A stretch of DNA of 64,000 bases from Rhabdornis inornatus (taxonomy: Eukaryota > Chordata > Aves > Passeriformes > Rhabdornithidae): assembly GCA_013397075.1 (NCBI GenBank), contig VWZS01004480.1, forward strand, positions 27,171 through 91,170, read 5' to 3'. The translations under genes and the position numbers were made by a program. This document shows, piece after piece, positions 36,891 to 49,879 of the stretch (position 1 is the stretch's first letter; every line of letters begins with the position of its first letter). The notes below the pieces were generated by a model, which made no database searches, had not been told where the DNA came from, and was given only the letters and a program-made list of their open reading frames with translations.

Positions 36891-39800
36891 CAGAGAGGGG
36901 AACAGTCACAAAAAGTGAAGCCAGAAGAAGGGGGTGGCACGTTGAGATGTGCCTGGGTGGCCTCACAAGCCAAGTGAGCAGTTGCTGAGGTAGGAGAGAG
37001 AGTGGGAGCAGCGTCATGCAGAGAGACAGTCTTTGTCCTCATCCAGTCGAGCAAGTTCCACTGGTGGTTGCAAATGTTTCGACAAGCACTCATGCTCTGT
37101 GGAAACCCTTCAATTTATCGACAGGAGGGTCTGTTTTCTTACTCACAAACCATGTCTTTGAAGAAACAAAACTCCTGTGTTTGGTATTTTTGGTAGGATG
37201 TGATTTATTTCCCCTTAACTTTGCTAACATTTCTCTTGTTTCTTTTTTTTTTTCCCCCACTGTTTTCCCTGTCTCCTGCCAGACCTTTCAAAGGGAAAGC
37301 AAGCTTGCATTTAGCTTCTCATTCCTCTGCTCTAGATAACTTATCATTTCAGCCTGTCTGGAAATTTGGAAACCCTTATGCTTGGAACCTTATCATAGAC
37401 ATTTCCGTTGCAGGAAGAGTGATCAGACCAACAATAGCATCTTGAATTCAAGGCAGAGGAAATGGATGACTGCACAGCTTGGTTTTGATGTTGCACTCAG
37501 CACTCGGTGTGCTGATTCTCCTCTGATTCTGTACTTCTGTCCTGTCCTTGGACGAGAACCACGAACTGCACTGAGAAGTTTGCATCGCGTTTTGTGCTGC
37601 GTGCTCCTCCCCCAGACCTCTGGGAAGGGTGCATGTTCCAGGTTCCTTCCTGCAGGAAAGAGGCAGGACTTTCATTTAGAAATGCTCTTTTCACAGCTGT
37701 CAATCCTTGCTTGAGACACAACAGCCACCAGAGCAGTTTTCCTCCTGGCTTGCAAGTGATTTTTGAGTTTGAAGTGATCAAGCCAACCCTTAGCAAGTGC
37801 AGGGTCATCAGCAGTCACAAATGTACAGTGTGACTGAGGGGGAGATGTTTGCTTGTGTTATGAAATGTGTTGGAGTGAGAGTACACACTGGGGATTTGTT
37901 CATTTTAGCAAACCTGGCAGAACCTTCCTGTGACCTAAATAGAGTACCTTGCTCTACATAAAGCATGCATCAGGGTATTTCCTGATTTATTCATGAAAGG
38001 TTTGCTTTACAAAGGCATTTGGAACTGTGTAATCTCAGAATACATGATACATGTAGCTGGCTGCTCAGCTGGCATTTGCACAAATTGCTTTGATATATGG
38101 CTGTAACGTATGAAGGCACAGTGAGGCCAATTTAAATACTTGATACTGGAGTAAACTGGTTAAAAGAGTAAATTAGATCTAACCTACAGATTTTCTTGCT
38201 ACTGCACGGAGAAGGTTGCTGTCCAGAATGAATAATTGATAAAGGGATGGGAGACTACACTCTAGTAAGCAATAAAATCCTCCAATATTAAGTGGGCAGG
38301 GTTAAGGGCAGATCCATGAGTGGTGCGCATTGGTTTTGCATCTTTCACATTAAGAGCCCTTTCTGATTTACATCAGATTGAGATCCAACACATAGTGTTA
38401 ACTAGATCAATAACTGAAGATCTCTGCTGTCTTTCATTTGGGACACTTTGTGCTTTCCATTGCTCTTTCCCACTGGCAGAATATAAAGTCTAAGGTAACA
38501 CTTCATCAGGTCTGTGAATTCGTTAGGGAATTTCCAATATATATATTTTATTATTTGTATAGGTATTATTTGTACATGTTTCCTGCTGTAATATAGTCAG
38601 AAGAAGCAAGGTAGATGGCGATGGTTGCTTGCAAGCAAGCCTTATTTTGGAGCTTTGGAAGAAATTGGGGTTAATTTACAATAGAATGAAAGTGACATTT
38701 GTAAAGATGGTAAGAGGGGAATGCCAGAATCCATTACACTGATGATCCTACGAATGCACTGGCATTCTCCATTGGTGAGTTAATGTTCAAATCCTATCAG
38801 CATTACTTGCTAAACTTATTGCAACTTAATGGCAGACTTCCAGATTTTTATCATGCCAAACATTTGATAATAAATGGGTCTGCACAAATTTTTTGGGAAA
38901 AATTTTTACTTTTTATGGATTGCTGCCATAAACAAGGTAAAAATGTGATTCATTCAAGTCCCATGGAATGAACTTTCTCAATTCTCAGTCTCGTGATCTT
39001 TTGTTTAAGAAAAGGCTTTGTCCTGTGTGGCTTTGGAATAAGCTGAAAAAAGCCTTTTTTGATTACTGTGCTTCTTAAAAAAACCACAAACTGTTTCCTA
39101 AGAGGTTTTGTGATTGAGCAGTGATTTAAAATTAAAACAACTCAACTGCATTTGTCAGTATTCATGCAGTAAACACAAGGGGCAGCAGAAACCTTGATTG
39201 TCCATCGTCCAGACAGTAGAAAAATATTTTTTTAAAACTTGCTACTGACACCATTGGCTGCCCAGAACAATAGGGAACTGACAGACTGATTCTGTACTTC
39301 ATATCTTTTCATATGACACACTTTATAATATTAAATGATGCTTCATCTGTACGCATAGAAGACATCAAATAAAGGAAAATTCTTTCCATATTTTTGCTTT
39401 TAATTTTATCAGTTCCAAGCAGTAAGCAATTTGAGGTCTTTCTTCCTCTGCATTTCTCTCCCCCCTCTCCCCTCCCCTTCTACATTCTTGACTGGAAGGG
39501 ATCTGTTTCTTCACTGGCTCTATAAATCTGGGCATTTTAGAGTTAATCAGGACCTGAAAAGAGTAGGATGACATGAGGTTTGCATTAAAGAGTGGTATGT
39601 GGACAAGTGGCAAAGGCATGGATTTTGTGGTAATAAAAACACACTGGGTGATATTTTTGTCAGAGGGCCTCACTTCACTGCCTCCAAAATGCAAAAGCAT
39701 CAGGAAATCAGATTGCTGTCTCTGAACCATGATTGCAGAAGCAGATCAGTGTGCACCTTACTCCCAACTTACTGAATCAAGTTTGGTTTTCATCTGGCAC

Positions 39801-40368
39801 ATCAGAAACTGTCCACGTGCAATGCTGGTGATGAAAACCTGGAGTTCAGCATTGCTTCTGGATTAGCAGGACACCCATCCCTAAATGGAAGCCAAACTCT
39901 CCACCAAAGAGAGCCATTTGTCTTGCCAATGGTTTGACTTGCCAAAAGAGAAAATTGTCATGCTGCATCAGTCTGGCGTCATGGGAAGATTTTATTTTCC
40001 CCATGAGTAAAAACTGTTGTTGTTGTTGTTTACTTGGATTCCATTATGTCAAATCTACTTGAAGTCTCGAAAAACTCTGCAGACTGAAGCACCTGTGTCT
40101 GCTGAATCTAGTGGTGGCTGGACAAGCATGTGAAGATCCTGGAGTTCTGGCTGCACCTTTACAAGGACAGAAGATCTTGCTGCAACTCTCTCAGCTGACC
40201 TCCCTTGAAACATATGGCACATGTGCAGCATTCCTTGTTCATGGTAGGGGTAGGGGCTGCCTGACTCTTCCCTTGTGTTCCTTTGCCCCATGTCCCAGCC
40301 TTCTGCAGTGGGAAAAGACTGTCTCTTTGACCCATCCATCCAATTAAAGCCAGTTGTTGACAGTAGAC
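36891..40368. other. Unique sequence, no gene seen
   Basis: No supportable gene. The stretch 37,860-38,600 is AT-rich, complex DNA with clustered AT-type cores. A small TTG trinucleotide run lies at 40,015-40,030. Confidence 0.5.
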
Positions 40369-40401
40369 TTTCTTTTTTTTTCTTTTTTTTTTTTCTTTTT
40401 T
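40369..40401. repeat. T-rich tract
   Basis: T runs of 8-12 bases separated by single C. The Lys-rich minus-strand frames across it are artefacts. Confidence 0.88.
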
Positions 40402-41725
40402 GAGACAATGTGATTTTATCATGCTGCCACTGAACTACGCTCCCCTTGTCTGAAGCTGGAACTGGAAGCAGAAGAGTCAAAGAGTGAGAGATGAGTAGAA
40501 GAGAGACAGTGTAATGACAGAATGTTTCACATGCCTTTGAATTTCTAAGGGGATTAGATGCTCCCCTGGTGCTTTGACATGGAGCCTATGGCAGCTGCTT
40601 TGGCAAAGCCTGCCAGCAGTTACACAAATATGTTATTTTCCCCTCATTTTCCCAAGGTGCAGTGGACACAACAACTTCTGTTACAGGGCAGCAACAAAAA
40701 GCATTTGGAGCTGTCAGAGCCTGTGTGCTCGTGTTCCTCTGCATGCAGGACCACCTCTGAGAACTTGTGCACCCATTTAAGTTGTAGGCAGATACCACCA
40801 CTTCTGTAGCTGAAGTGTAATCCTGCAATGCACACTGAAATGAGTGCCAGAGTCATACAAGCCAGCCTTCACCCCCAGCCTCCACACCTTCTGAAAGAGC
40901 TCCTCTGGGTCAAACCTTTTCCCAAGCATCAGCTGAAACAAAATCCTCTAGCTGCTGTAATTCTATCTGCCCCACATACTCCAGAGAGTTCTTTGCACAG
41001 CAGAAGTCCTTTTCCTGCAAGCAGGACAGGGACAGCAGGTGTTGTGCTGGTGTCCCTTCAGTGGAATCTGATTACCATTTTGGTTGCTTTTCTCTGTCTA
41101 TTTGATATGGTTGTTTGGGAAGCTGTGGCTGATGGTGCATTTTTGAGCCAAGGACTGACAGAAATCAGGTGTCTTCACTTTATAAAAGAAACATTAACCC
41201 ACAGGTTGAGATCTGCCTGCAGCATCATTGGCAAACATGAAACTTCGGCTTTTCATGAAATGTTTGAAGTTCTTTTCTCATTTTAAAGCAGATAGAAGGT
41301 TTAAACATTGAACAGTAATGCTAATGGAGATGCAGCAGGAGAAAAGGACTCCCTGAATCGGAAAGCACAAGAGATGGGGAAAAAAAGGAGGTGCTCCCTC
41401 CTGGTTGAAGAAATGGGCAAGGAAAATTACGACAAGGAAGAAGCATCAGTATTCATAGCTGCAGTGAGAGTTGAAATGATGGTCAGGGCCTGTCAGTCCC
41501 AATACCGCATCCTTGATTCACATGCAGTGATTCAGACATTAATTTGGACCTCAGATGTGCATGTCTGACTCCCAGTGAGCCCTCCTGGAGGGCAGAGTGT
41601 GGTCTCCTGAACAGAAGGGTGAGGGCAGAGAGCCCCAGAAAGAGGGGGCTCAGTGAATGCAAACCCTGCCTTCCTTGGCATCTCTACCCTTGGGACAGGA
41701 CCAGGCTTGCTGGTCTCAGTGCAAG
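40402..41725. other. Unique sequence, no gene seen
   Basis: No supportable gene. The 152-codon plus-strand frame at 40,828-41,286 has no recognisable domain. Confidence 0.5.
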
Positions 41726-41748
41726 ACACACACACACACACACACACA
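41726..41748. repeat. (AC)n microsatellite
   Basis: About eleven dinucleotide units; short enough to be near-monomorphic. Confidence 0.93.
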
Positions 41749-44700
41749 TGCTCACTGAGGGTTCACTCCAGCACCGGAGTGCTGTGAGTGTAAATGAAGA
41801 CTGTCACAGCCACGGTGGCTGGGTTTTTTGTTGGGGTTCCCATCCCCCTTCAACCCTCCCGCCCCCCGCCCCTCTCTGAAACAACCAGCCAATTTAAGAG
41901 CACAGTTCAGAGGGAAGGGATTCTTGTTATGCTCATGAATCTCAAAGATTTCCTAAAGGAAGAACAAAGAGAGAAGCAGAAAAGACAGAGAGAGCTGGAA
42001 AACCAGGAGCAGGCAGCAGACTTGGAAAGAAATGTCCTCCTTCTCCCCAGCCCAGGAATGCAAACAGGAAGCCGCCAGCAGAATGTTTGGAGTGTGTGCA
42101 GCTGCAGTTGGGTCTGAAGACACTGAAAGCTGTGCTGAAAGTATTCAGCTTGCCTCTTACAATGGAGGGGAAACACTTGCTTTGACACTGCATTTGATAA
42201 CCATTTTGTAGCAGGAGTGCAGACCCTTTCATTTGCAGGGAAAGGGAAGACAGCTGTGGCTGTCTTCAGCGAAACTTGCTATTCTATACGTGAGAGAGTG
42301 TGCTTGTTAGAGGAGGACAAAAGGGTGCTTACTGAGGTTCTGCAGGTGGCTTTTGGTTATTAACCAGAGGAGCTCAGCTAGTCCAGAATGTGTTGGGCTG
42401 CCCTAATTCCTCTCTAAAGGAATTTCAGCTGCTGCTTGGGGGTAACCAGTGCCATTTTGAACACTGCACTGCGTATTGCCTGAAACACAAAGCTACTGCC
42501 TTGGAAGCAGAAGTTTCCTATCTGCTAGATCATTCTTCCTTAGCACATGTTTTCCATGTGTGAGTTCGGATTTGGGGAGTTTCGGGGAGAAATTGTCTGT
42601 AACAATATCTTATAATTCATATGTAGATAAACATCTTTGAGGTACCTGTGTTAAAAAAAACGCTTGAATTATGTAAATTGAGATAATTTCTTATAAATTA
42701 CCTTTCAAACAGGTTGGATCCGTGTCTTAATTCAAACGTCTTTAAAATTATCTCACCTAGTTTTCCTCCATTGTTCTTGATCAGCAATTGACCTTGAGCT
42801 GACTTCAATCTCAAAATAGATCAAATAAATGTATCACTTCTTTTGATTATAATACAGGTTCTGTTTTTAAAAATGCTTGCTGAAATGAGTCTTGCAGGTT
42901 CTTTAGTTGCTAACATTTTATTACTACACTTTGAAGCTGCCTGAGACTGTGCACGAGACAGAAAACCCATTTCCTAATTAGCTGATTGTTTTAACATGTA
43001 TGTCTGAGAGCTGTGTGTTGGTAGTTGGGTACTGGTTCTATGTATTAATTTGCCTTCTTGTGGAGCTGATAATCTAGATTATATCTTCAGGCCTTCTGGT
43101 GGGTGAAATGCAGAAAGTTTGCACCTGCAACACTGGAGACTTTGCTAAAGGCAAGACTTGGGTTGGAGATGATTTTGCAAAAGAACCCTGGGGAGACAGC
43201 ATTGCCTTTACATGGACTAATTGCACTATGTGTTTCCTTGTGTCTAACATGCCTGAATTTTAATAAATGAGAAATTATTGTTCCTTGTTAAGTAAGTAGG
43301 TAGGGTAGCTAAATATAGAGGAAGTCAGACTGCGGGGAGGTGGGGGGAAGCTCCAGTTTCAATGACTGCAGAGGAGGAACATGCAACAGCAGCACTGCAG
43401 AAAGCATCACCCAAGCTATTCTTCAGGTCTGACTCCTTAAGCTCCCCACAGAGCTCCATGTGTGTCCTCAGCTGCTGTCCTTGCTCTGGTGCTGCCCCAG
43501 TATTTGTGGTATCACCTTGAGCTCCTGCATGTACTCTGTTGGGATTGGAAACCAGTTTTGTGATTCCCAGCCTGGAGCTGCGAGTGTGATGTTATCATTT
43601 CCCCCAGGAAGGACACCTAAGTTTGGGGCAGCGCTGCAGTAAAAATTGTTAAGAGCCATAAGAAATCCCAGACTGTGTGCGGAAAGAAGGATGGGAGTCA
43701 GAAAAGGAGACACAGGAGGGGTGGAACGAGGTTGCATTTTAATCAGCCTTTAGGGGAGTTAGGTAGGGAAGGCTACCGGACACACAGAATGAGACAAAAC
43801 TACAAAACACCTTGATAAGAGAAGAAAGCCCTGTGTCAGCACAGTTGCCCACAAGGCAAGAGCTGTCAGATCACTGTTTTCTGACACCTTCTGTCTCTTC
43901 AACACCTTTTGTGCTGTTTTTCTCTTCTCGTCAAGGTTTGGCTGACAGAGTGAAAAAAAAGGTTTTTCAGAGCAAATCACAGCCTGAGGAGCTTCCCCAG
44001 TTGCAGATTGTTACCCAAGGGAACTCCAGACCTAGATCTCAACCCATTCCTCAGTAAACAGCAAGGGTCTCGTGAGATAGAGATTGCCATTGCCACATCT
44101 TATGCAACAGCACAGATGTTGATTCATAGCTCCTATCTGTGCTCCAGTGCAAAGCTCACCCGTCAGCAGCGAGATGTTTGGAGAAGGAAATTTGTCTGGG
44201 GCTCTCAGTAACCACAGCCATGAGCTATCATCGTTGCAATACAGGTTAGGAAAGAAAAAGTGCTCTCAATTACTGTTACGAAAAACAGCAAACTTTGCCA
44301 GTTTTGGCAGTGAACTGGGAAAAGTGACTAAGGCTCAAAGAAGGTGGTTTAACACCTGAGTAATTTTTTGAGACCCTTTGGAGGGAATATGATTTTTAAA
44401 ACAAATAGTGCCACACTCTGCAAAACTGATGAAAACTGCTTTCCTATTTTTCTCATCCACGTGGATTGTCTCATGATCAACCTGCAATTTTTTCTCGTAG
44501 GGGCACACATCTGGCTATGTCTTTTACCTTATGACCTATTTTCTTTAAATGTAAGGGAATGTAATATCTGCAAAACCTTTACCCCTCCCCCTGACAATGT
44601 GATTGAAATCGATTGACTGATTCAAAAGCAATTAGGTGGGGCTGACAGACAGACAGCACACAAGTTTTCTTCTGTAAGAAATGAGGTCAAAAACTCCATG

Positions 44701-45275
44701 GCCCTTCGAGATATCCTAAGGCCAGTATCAATAAAATTATATTTCACATGTGAGGAAGGGCTTGCATGTCTGATACCTTGCCCATTTTATCCCCCAAATC
44801 TATCAGGTGGTCTAATAAATGATATTGCCTCTTCCTACAAACCTTTCCCCTCTCTATAAAATGGGGTGTACAAAATCTCTTGTCCCCTGGGAGTACTTAT
44901 GTAGTGTATCCCTGTTTTCTTTAACAGAGGTTTTATTTTCCTCTGGTTTGCTGTTTTCAGTGCAGTGCCTTGCTGCCCTGAGTGCTGGAACTACCAGGGG
45001 TACACCAATCCAGCCATGTGCTATTTGTTATTCTCATCAACAGCACTATATTCCACACAAGGTGGTGGGCAACATCGGATTTTCTCTGGGGAGAATAATT
45101 TCCTTTCTTTCTTCTCCTCATAAACAAATATAATCTGACCCTGGCTCGCTGTCTTGGAAGGCTTCCAGAACAAGGTGATGTGCTCTGTTTGGGATAAGCA
45201 TGTTTCACTGGTTGACAGCCACTGCAACAGCAGCATCCGAAAAAGAAGGCTACAACAATTCCCTCTGTGGCAGGA
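41749..45275. other. Unique sequence, no gene seen
   Basis: No supportable gene. A purine-rich stretch at 41,940-42,030 translates to a Glu/Lys/Gln-rich, coil-like peptide, but this follows from composition. The stretch 42,590-43,300 is AT-rich and complex and is noted as a possible conserved noncoding block. Confidence 0.5.
42246..42267. repeat. 9-bp inverted repeat with 4-nt loop
   Basis: GAAGACAGC (42,246-42,254) and GCTGTCTTC (42,259-42,267) are exact reverse complements around TGTG. Confidence 0.8.
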
Positions 45276-45369
45276 GTCACTGGGTGATGTTCTCTGACCT
45301 GTGTTATGCAAGAAGTCAGACTGGATGATCAGAGCACTCCCTTCTGGCCTCAAAATCTATGAATCTGTG
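45276..45369 (+). mobile_element. Ancient CR1-type LINE 3' tail (plus strand)
   Basis: The order CACTGGGTGATGTTCTCTGA, CCTGTGTTATGCAAGAAGTC, AGACTGGATGATCAGAGCA, CCCTTCTGGCCTCAAAATCT and ATGAATCTGTG follows the 3' end of a CR1 subfamily I recall as abundant in turtles and crocodilians. It is distinct from the avian tails elsewhere in this window, which read CCTTCCAACCCAAACC. It is short but surprisingly well preserved for an element that must predate birds. Confidence 0.85.
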
Positions 45370-46341
45370 TTCTGATTACACATCTGAGAACGTGCAACCC
45401 AAGTTGAAAGTGGTGATTTATTGGATGCTAGCTACAGGCAGCTTCTTGTTTCTGAGTAAGCAACTGCTTTTAAAAGGGTCCCTGTAGCTCGATGGGGCAC
45501 GGACAGCTGTCAGCTCTTTTGGGGAAGAGAACTCGCCAGTCTATTTCCATAAAGCACATTTTAAATTTACAGCTCTGTGCAAGTGCTGTTTTACAATAAG
45601 GATTGACCCTTTCTGGAGATGGCTTTGTGGTTGATTTATAGGTGTATCCCCAGTAGGGCTGCTTTGGGAGGAGGCCAAGGTGGGTGAGATCCATCTTTTC
45701 TCTCCTAGCTTGTGGATCCACTCATATATGAAAGCATCCTGGTCTGGCTGGTGTGAGTTTTGTTGTTGCATCCTGCTGAGGACTGTTTGAATCCCAGTGA
45801 AACAGATGATGTGTCAACAGCCCTTAAGAAGCTTGTCTTCAGCCCATCCTTTCATTTGCTTCCAAAGACGTCACATGCCGAGCAGAAGATTCCTGCAGCA
45901 GCTGGGAGTCACTTTAAAGACACCAAGCTCCAACATCTTGGAACAAGAGAGCCCCAGTAGTACCCTCAGATGGCTGGAAGGAGAATGATGCACCTCAGAT
46001 GTTCTCTGAGAGCTATGATCCTTTAAAACACTGGGGAAGGAAGAGCAGAAAAAAGGCCTTGGTGTGTTGATGATCCGGTGGTGAGGGACTGGGAGAGGTG
46101 GCTCCATGCACAGGCAGAATTTTAACTTCAGAGCACTGATAGGATTTCAAACAGCATCTGCTGGTCTTGTTACTGACTTCAAAGTAGTGGAAGACACATT
46201 GGTCAGATTTGAAGCAACAGAGACTCAGAAGCCTCTGTAAAACTAATAATAGAATGAGGAACCGGCATTCATAAAACATTTCTCTCTTGAATGTGGAGTC
46301 TGTGGTGAGATACTGCTTCTAATGGTGGAAATCTAGGGCTG
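45370..46341. other. Unique sequence, no gene seen
   Basis: No supportable gene. Frames of 66-88 codons on both strands overlap and show no domain. Confidence 0.5.
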
Positions 46342-46369
46342 CATTATTATTATTATCATCATTATTATT
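46342..46369. repeat. (ATT)n / (ATC) trinucleotide repeat
   Basis: Imperfect trinucleotide array of ATT with two ATC interruptions. Confidence 0.88.
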
Positions 46370-47429
46370 GTTATATAAAATATATGGTGACAGCAGACAA
46401 GCATCAATGACTAAAGAGCGGTACATATTCACGAGTGTTAAGTTTTAGTTCTGGAAACCATTCTTAAATCAATTATGGTGATACTGCACTTTATTAAAAC
46501 AGTTAAATCTACCCTAACAATGAAACTGTCACTTTGAATTAGAAGAGCAACCTACTAACTTGTAAAATATGTAAATATCAAGGCAACCCTATTTCTAGGT
46601 ATATACATTCTTTTTATTTACAGTACCTCCTTAATTGCGAGGATTAACTGAATAGAGGTTGCACTCTAAATGGTCCCACAATTATTAAAATGCATGTTTA
46701 CATTTGCTTAAATTGTGCAAAAGTAATTTAGAAGATGAATTTCAAGAAATATTGAGGAAATCTGCATACAGAGAATGTAATTATTATTGATATTTGCATA
46801 ACTTCCCTTTCCACTTTCATGCACTATTACAAACCACACAGAACATGACTAAAGAAATTATTAGAGATACTGCTGTAGTACAAATATGGATTCATCAATA
46901 AATGTTCAGGCTTCTAGGCGAAAAACAAATGACATGGCTGTGGAGAAGAAATATTACGTTTTATTTAGATAGTTATTTGGAATGGGATCTGCACAGATAA
47001 ATCTATACTCAGAATATCGCAGTCTGTTATGACAGAGATGAATGTTGTTGAAAAAAAGCAAGTAAAATACAGAAAAAAAGATTCCAAGTGCCAATTGAAA
47101 GCAGTACAAGGCCTAGGAGATATGTGAGGCAGATGTGCTCCAGGTGTGGGGATCAGAACTGGCCAACAGCATGCTAAGTTTTTCACTCCAGCAGGGAGGA
47201 AAGGTCCTGATTCACAGGTGCTAAGCAAAGGAGAAGTAGACTCCAAGTGCAGCAGCAAAAATCTCCACCAGGGCTTGCTTGAAAACAAGAAGGTCCCGGT
47301 GATATCTGGGATTGCAAATACCAATGCACAACTGTGTGCCTCCTGCAGCCAGTTTTGTGGTCAGTGAAAAACAGACTCCAGCTGCCACCCAAGGGCACGT
47401 GGAACAGGGAGTTTTGTGCATTTATGGAA
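46370..47429. other. AT-rich sequence, possible conserved noncoding block
   Basis: No gene. The portion 46,400-46,960 is AT-rich and complex with repeated TAATTAT, ATGCAT and TTTGCAT cores. These are compatible with homeodomain and POU binding, but also with plain AT-rich DNA. Confidence 0.35.
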
Positions 47430-47457
47430 GGAAAAAAAAGAAAAAAAGAAAAAAAAG
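47430..47457. repeat. A-rich tract
   Basis: A runs of 6-8 bases separated by single G. No attached retrocopy is recognisable upstream. Confidence 0.85.
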
Positions 47458-49484
47458 TTAACTTGCAGTAAAACGAACCAAGAATGAAATGACAAAAACA
47501 ATTAGAGGAGCACTCTCTGGAAGCAGCAGCTATGCCCTATATTAGGTTTGCAAAAGAGGCCAGTGATTACTGACTAATTGTCCTTCAGCTTCTGCAAATC
47601 AGGACACTTTGAAAGATGCATGAAGAGGTGCTTTTGGGAACCTTGGTGGACACATTCCTAGCTGAGCTGCAAGAAGGAACTGAGAATCCCACAAGACCTT
47701 GCAGTGCAGCTGATAAGCCCCATGCACAGAGAAGGACCCTGTGTGCCTGTATGTTTGTGTTTATGTGCTGTGTCTAGTGAGACAATAGAAAAGAGGAGCC
47801 TTGTCAAGATTATCTGCCACGAGATAGGAGAAACCCATGTATCACTCATCCTGAAGGCTGTGCACCAAGGAGCAGGAGAACCTCACAGTCCCCTGACAAT
47901 GAAAATAATGAAGTCAGATTATCCAAGGAAACTGTGAGTTTGCCTTACCCACAAACCTCAGTCCCAGGGAGGGAAGAAAAATTATCAGAAAGGTCATTCT
48001 GAGCAGTCAGAGTCAAGGACAGAGCTGAACAGCTCCTGAAACCCATGAGGAGCAAACACAAGGAGGGGGAAAGCAGAATGAGTTCAAGGGAAATAAATAA
48101 CAACATGAAAAAAAATTTAACGCTGCTGAGGAAGCATAGGAGACATTTCTCTCCATGTTGTGAAGACCTACAATGGCATGCTGATAGGATCCCCAGAGAG
48201 AGCACATCGTCTATAACTATGCAGCACTGCACATGCTGGTACTACTAATAAAAGAGAACGGTTCAGATCACAGAAATTAATTAGTTTAGAACTGCAACCT
48301 CCAGGAAGAGAGCATACACACAGCAGCATCCCAAAGTGTGTTCTTATTAACGATTCTCTGTCTGGTGTGCTGTTGACAGAATTCTGTCTGTCTCGACAAA
48401 ACTCTGGAAGCAGCTTTAAACTTCAGGCCCCCATCAAACAGCAAGCGGTCTCCCGGCAGCATGCCTGCATGGAAGCTAGTAAATCCAGCAAATAAGGACT
48501 CGACAGCATCTCCTGCTGTCACAAGGAAAACTTCAGCTTCTGTGCTGGAAATGTCCCTTCTCCTTGAGGGGCCATCACTTTGCAAGCACTTACCATTGCC
48601 TGAAAGGCAGAGCTGTGCTGCTAGTTCTCAAAGCAGCGAGCCCTGCCCTCCTAATCAAACCCATCTGTGGAGGGGAAGGGGCAGAGCACTTGGGAGCCTC
48701 CAGCACCCTGCAGGATGGAGCCCTGCTCCTCGCAGACTTCCTTGCTCTGGAGAGCATGTTTTCCTCGTGCCGAGAGGCAGAACAAAGGCTTGCATGCATT
48801 TTCCTTGCCTACCCTTCATGCAAGAGGGGGCTGAGCTCTCTGAGGTCCGGAGCTCATTTAGAGGCACCTCAGTAGTTCAGAGTTCCCATGTCCAATACTT
48901 CATCAGCCACAATTTACTGCAGTGAGATGTGATATACAGCAGGGCCATTTCATCTCCCAGAACTTTAGAGAGGGGGTCTGTGTTTTAGCATCTACCAGTT
49001 TTATCTCTGCCATCTGAATCTCATTTCCAGGATAACCAAGGGTCCTTCTAATTACTGCTCTGGTGAATGTATATTGCTCCAAGCCCTTGTGATTTGGCTG
49101 AAAACTGGGGAAATGCAGACTGATGTTATTAGACATTTCTTCAGGGGAAACCCACTGACACACAGTGAAAAGTCATAATAAAGCTGTATCAATCTGAACT
49201 ACCTATCTGGCTACCTTGTAGAAGTGTAAAGTTTGAAGAATATGCCTGAATTTCTCAGAAATTTTAGTACAGCAAGGTCTTACAACGGTTCTTGCTGTCC
49301 TAAAATTTCTAAGAGCTTAAGATGATGGCTGGCAGCATGTTCTTATTCAAAAACCAGAGAGGACAGCAGTATTTTGTACAGCTAACCATGGCTTGTCTCT
49401 GTGCCAGAACACACATTATGGGTCATGATGCAGGACCTCTGATGCTCCAGGCATTTGCTGCTGTGGTTCAGTGACCACAAAATG
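47458..49484. other. Unique sequence, locally GC-rich, no gene seen
   Basis: No supportable gene. The 154-codon plus-strand frame at 48,461-48,925 is overlapped by a second plus frame and two minus frames in a GC-richer stretch, the usual sign of compositional open frames. Confidence 0.5.
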
Positions 49485-49572
49485 TATGGGGTCTGCTCCA
49501 GCTCTGTCACTGATTTGCCATGTGACTTTGGGCATGTTATGTCCCCTGCCTCAGTTTCCACATATAACATGC
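49485..49572 (+). mobile_element. MIR SINE core fragment
   Basis: The order CAGCTCTGTCACTGATTTGC, CATGTGACTTTGGGCATGTT and CCCCTGCCTCAGTTTCCACA matches the MIR core and 3' half (family order GCTCTGCCACTTACTAGC, TGTGTGACCTTGGGCAAG, GCCTCAGTTTCC). The tRNA-related head is not recognisable. Confidence 0.75.
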
Positions 49573-49879
49573 AACGTTTTCAAATCAATTACCCATGACA
49601 GTGAAACTAGAAAGAACGCAGCATTGATTGCTCTTTTTCCCCCTCTCCCCACTGGACATGAGAATTGTGATTTATCTACTACATTGGAGTATGTATCTGT
49701 GCAGTACTCAGTATCTTGTAAATACTCATTAATATCCTAGGAAAGCCCCCATGAGGTTGGTAGAGCAATATAGCTCTCATTCTGCATTTGAATCACAGTG
49801 ATATGAAAGACCAAAGGACACATTTTAAAAGCAATCTTTTATCTTTGTATCTAGCTTTATTTGCATCAATCTGCTTTTT

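Noticed and set aside
41794..42117. A frame with a Glu/Lys/Gln-rich, coiled-coil-like middle
   Set aside because: The coil-like part is a purine-rich stretch of under 100 bases, and the rest is Pro/Ser-rich noise. No splice-bounded exon could be argued.
48461..48925. A 154-codon plus-strand frame in GC-richer DNA
   Set aside because: Open frames occur on both strands at the same place, pointing to composition, not coding. No domain was recognised.
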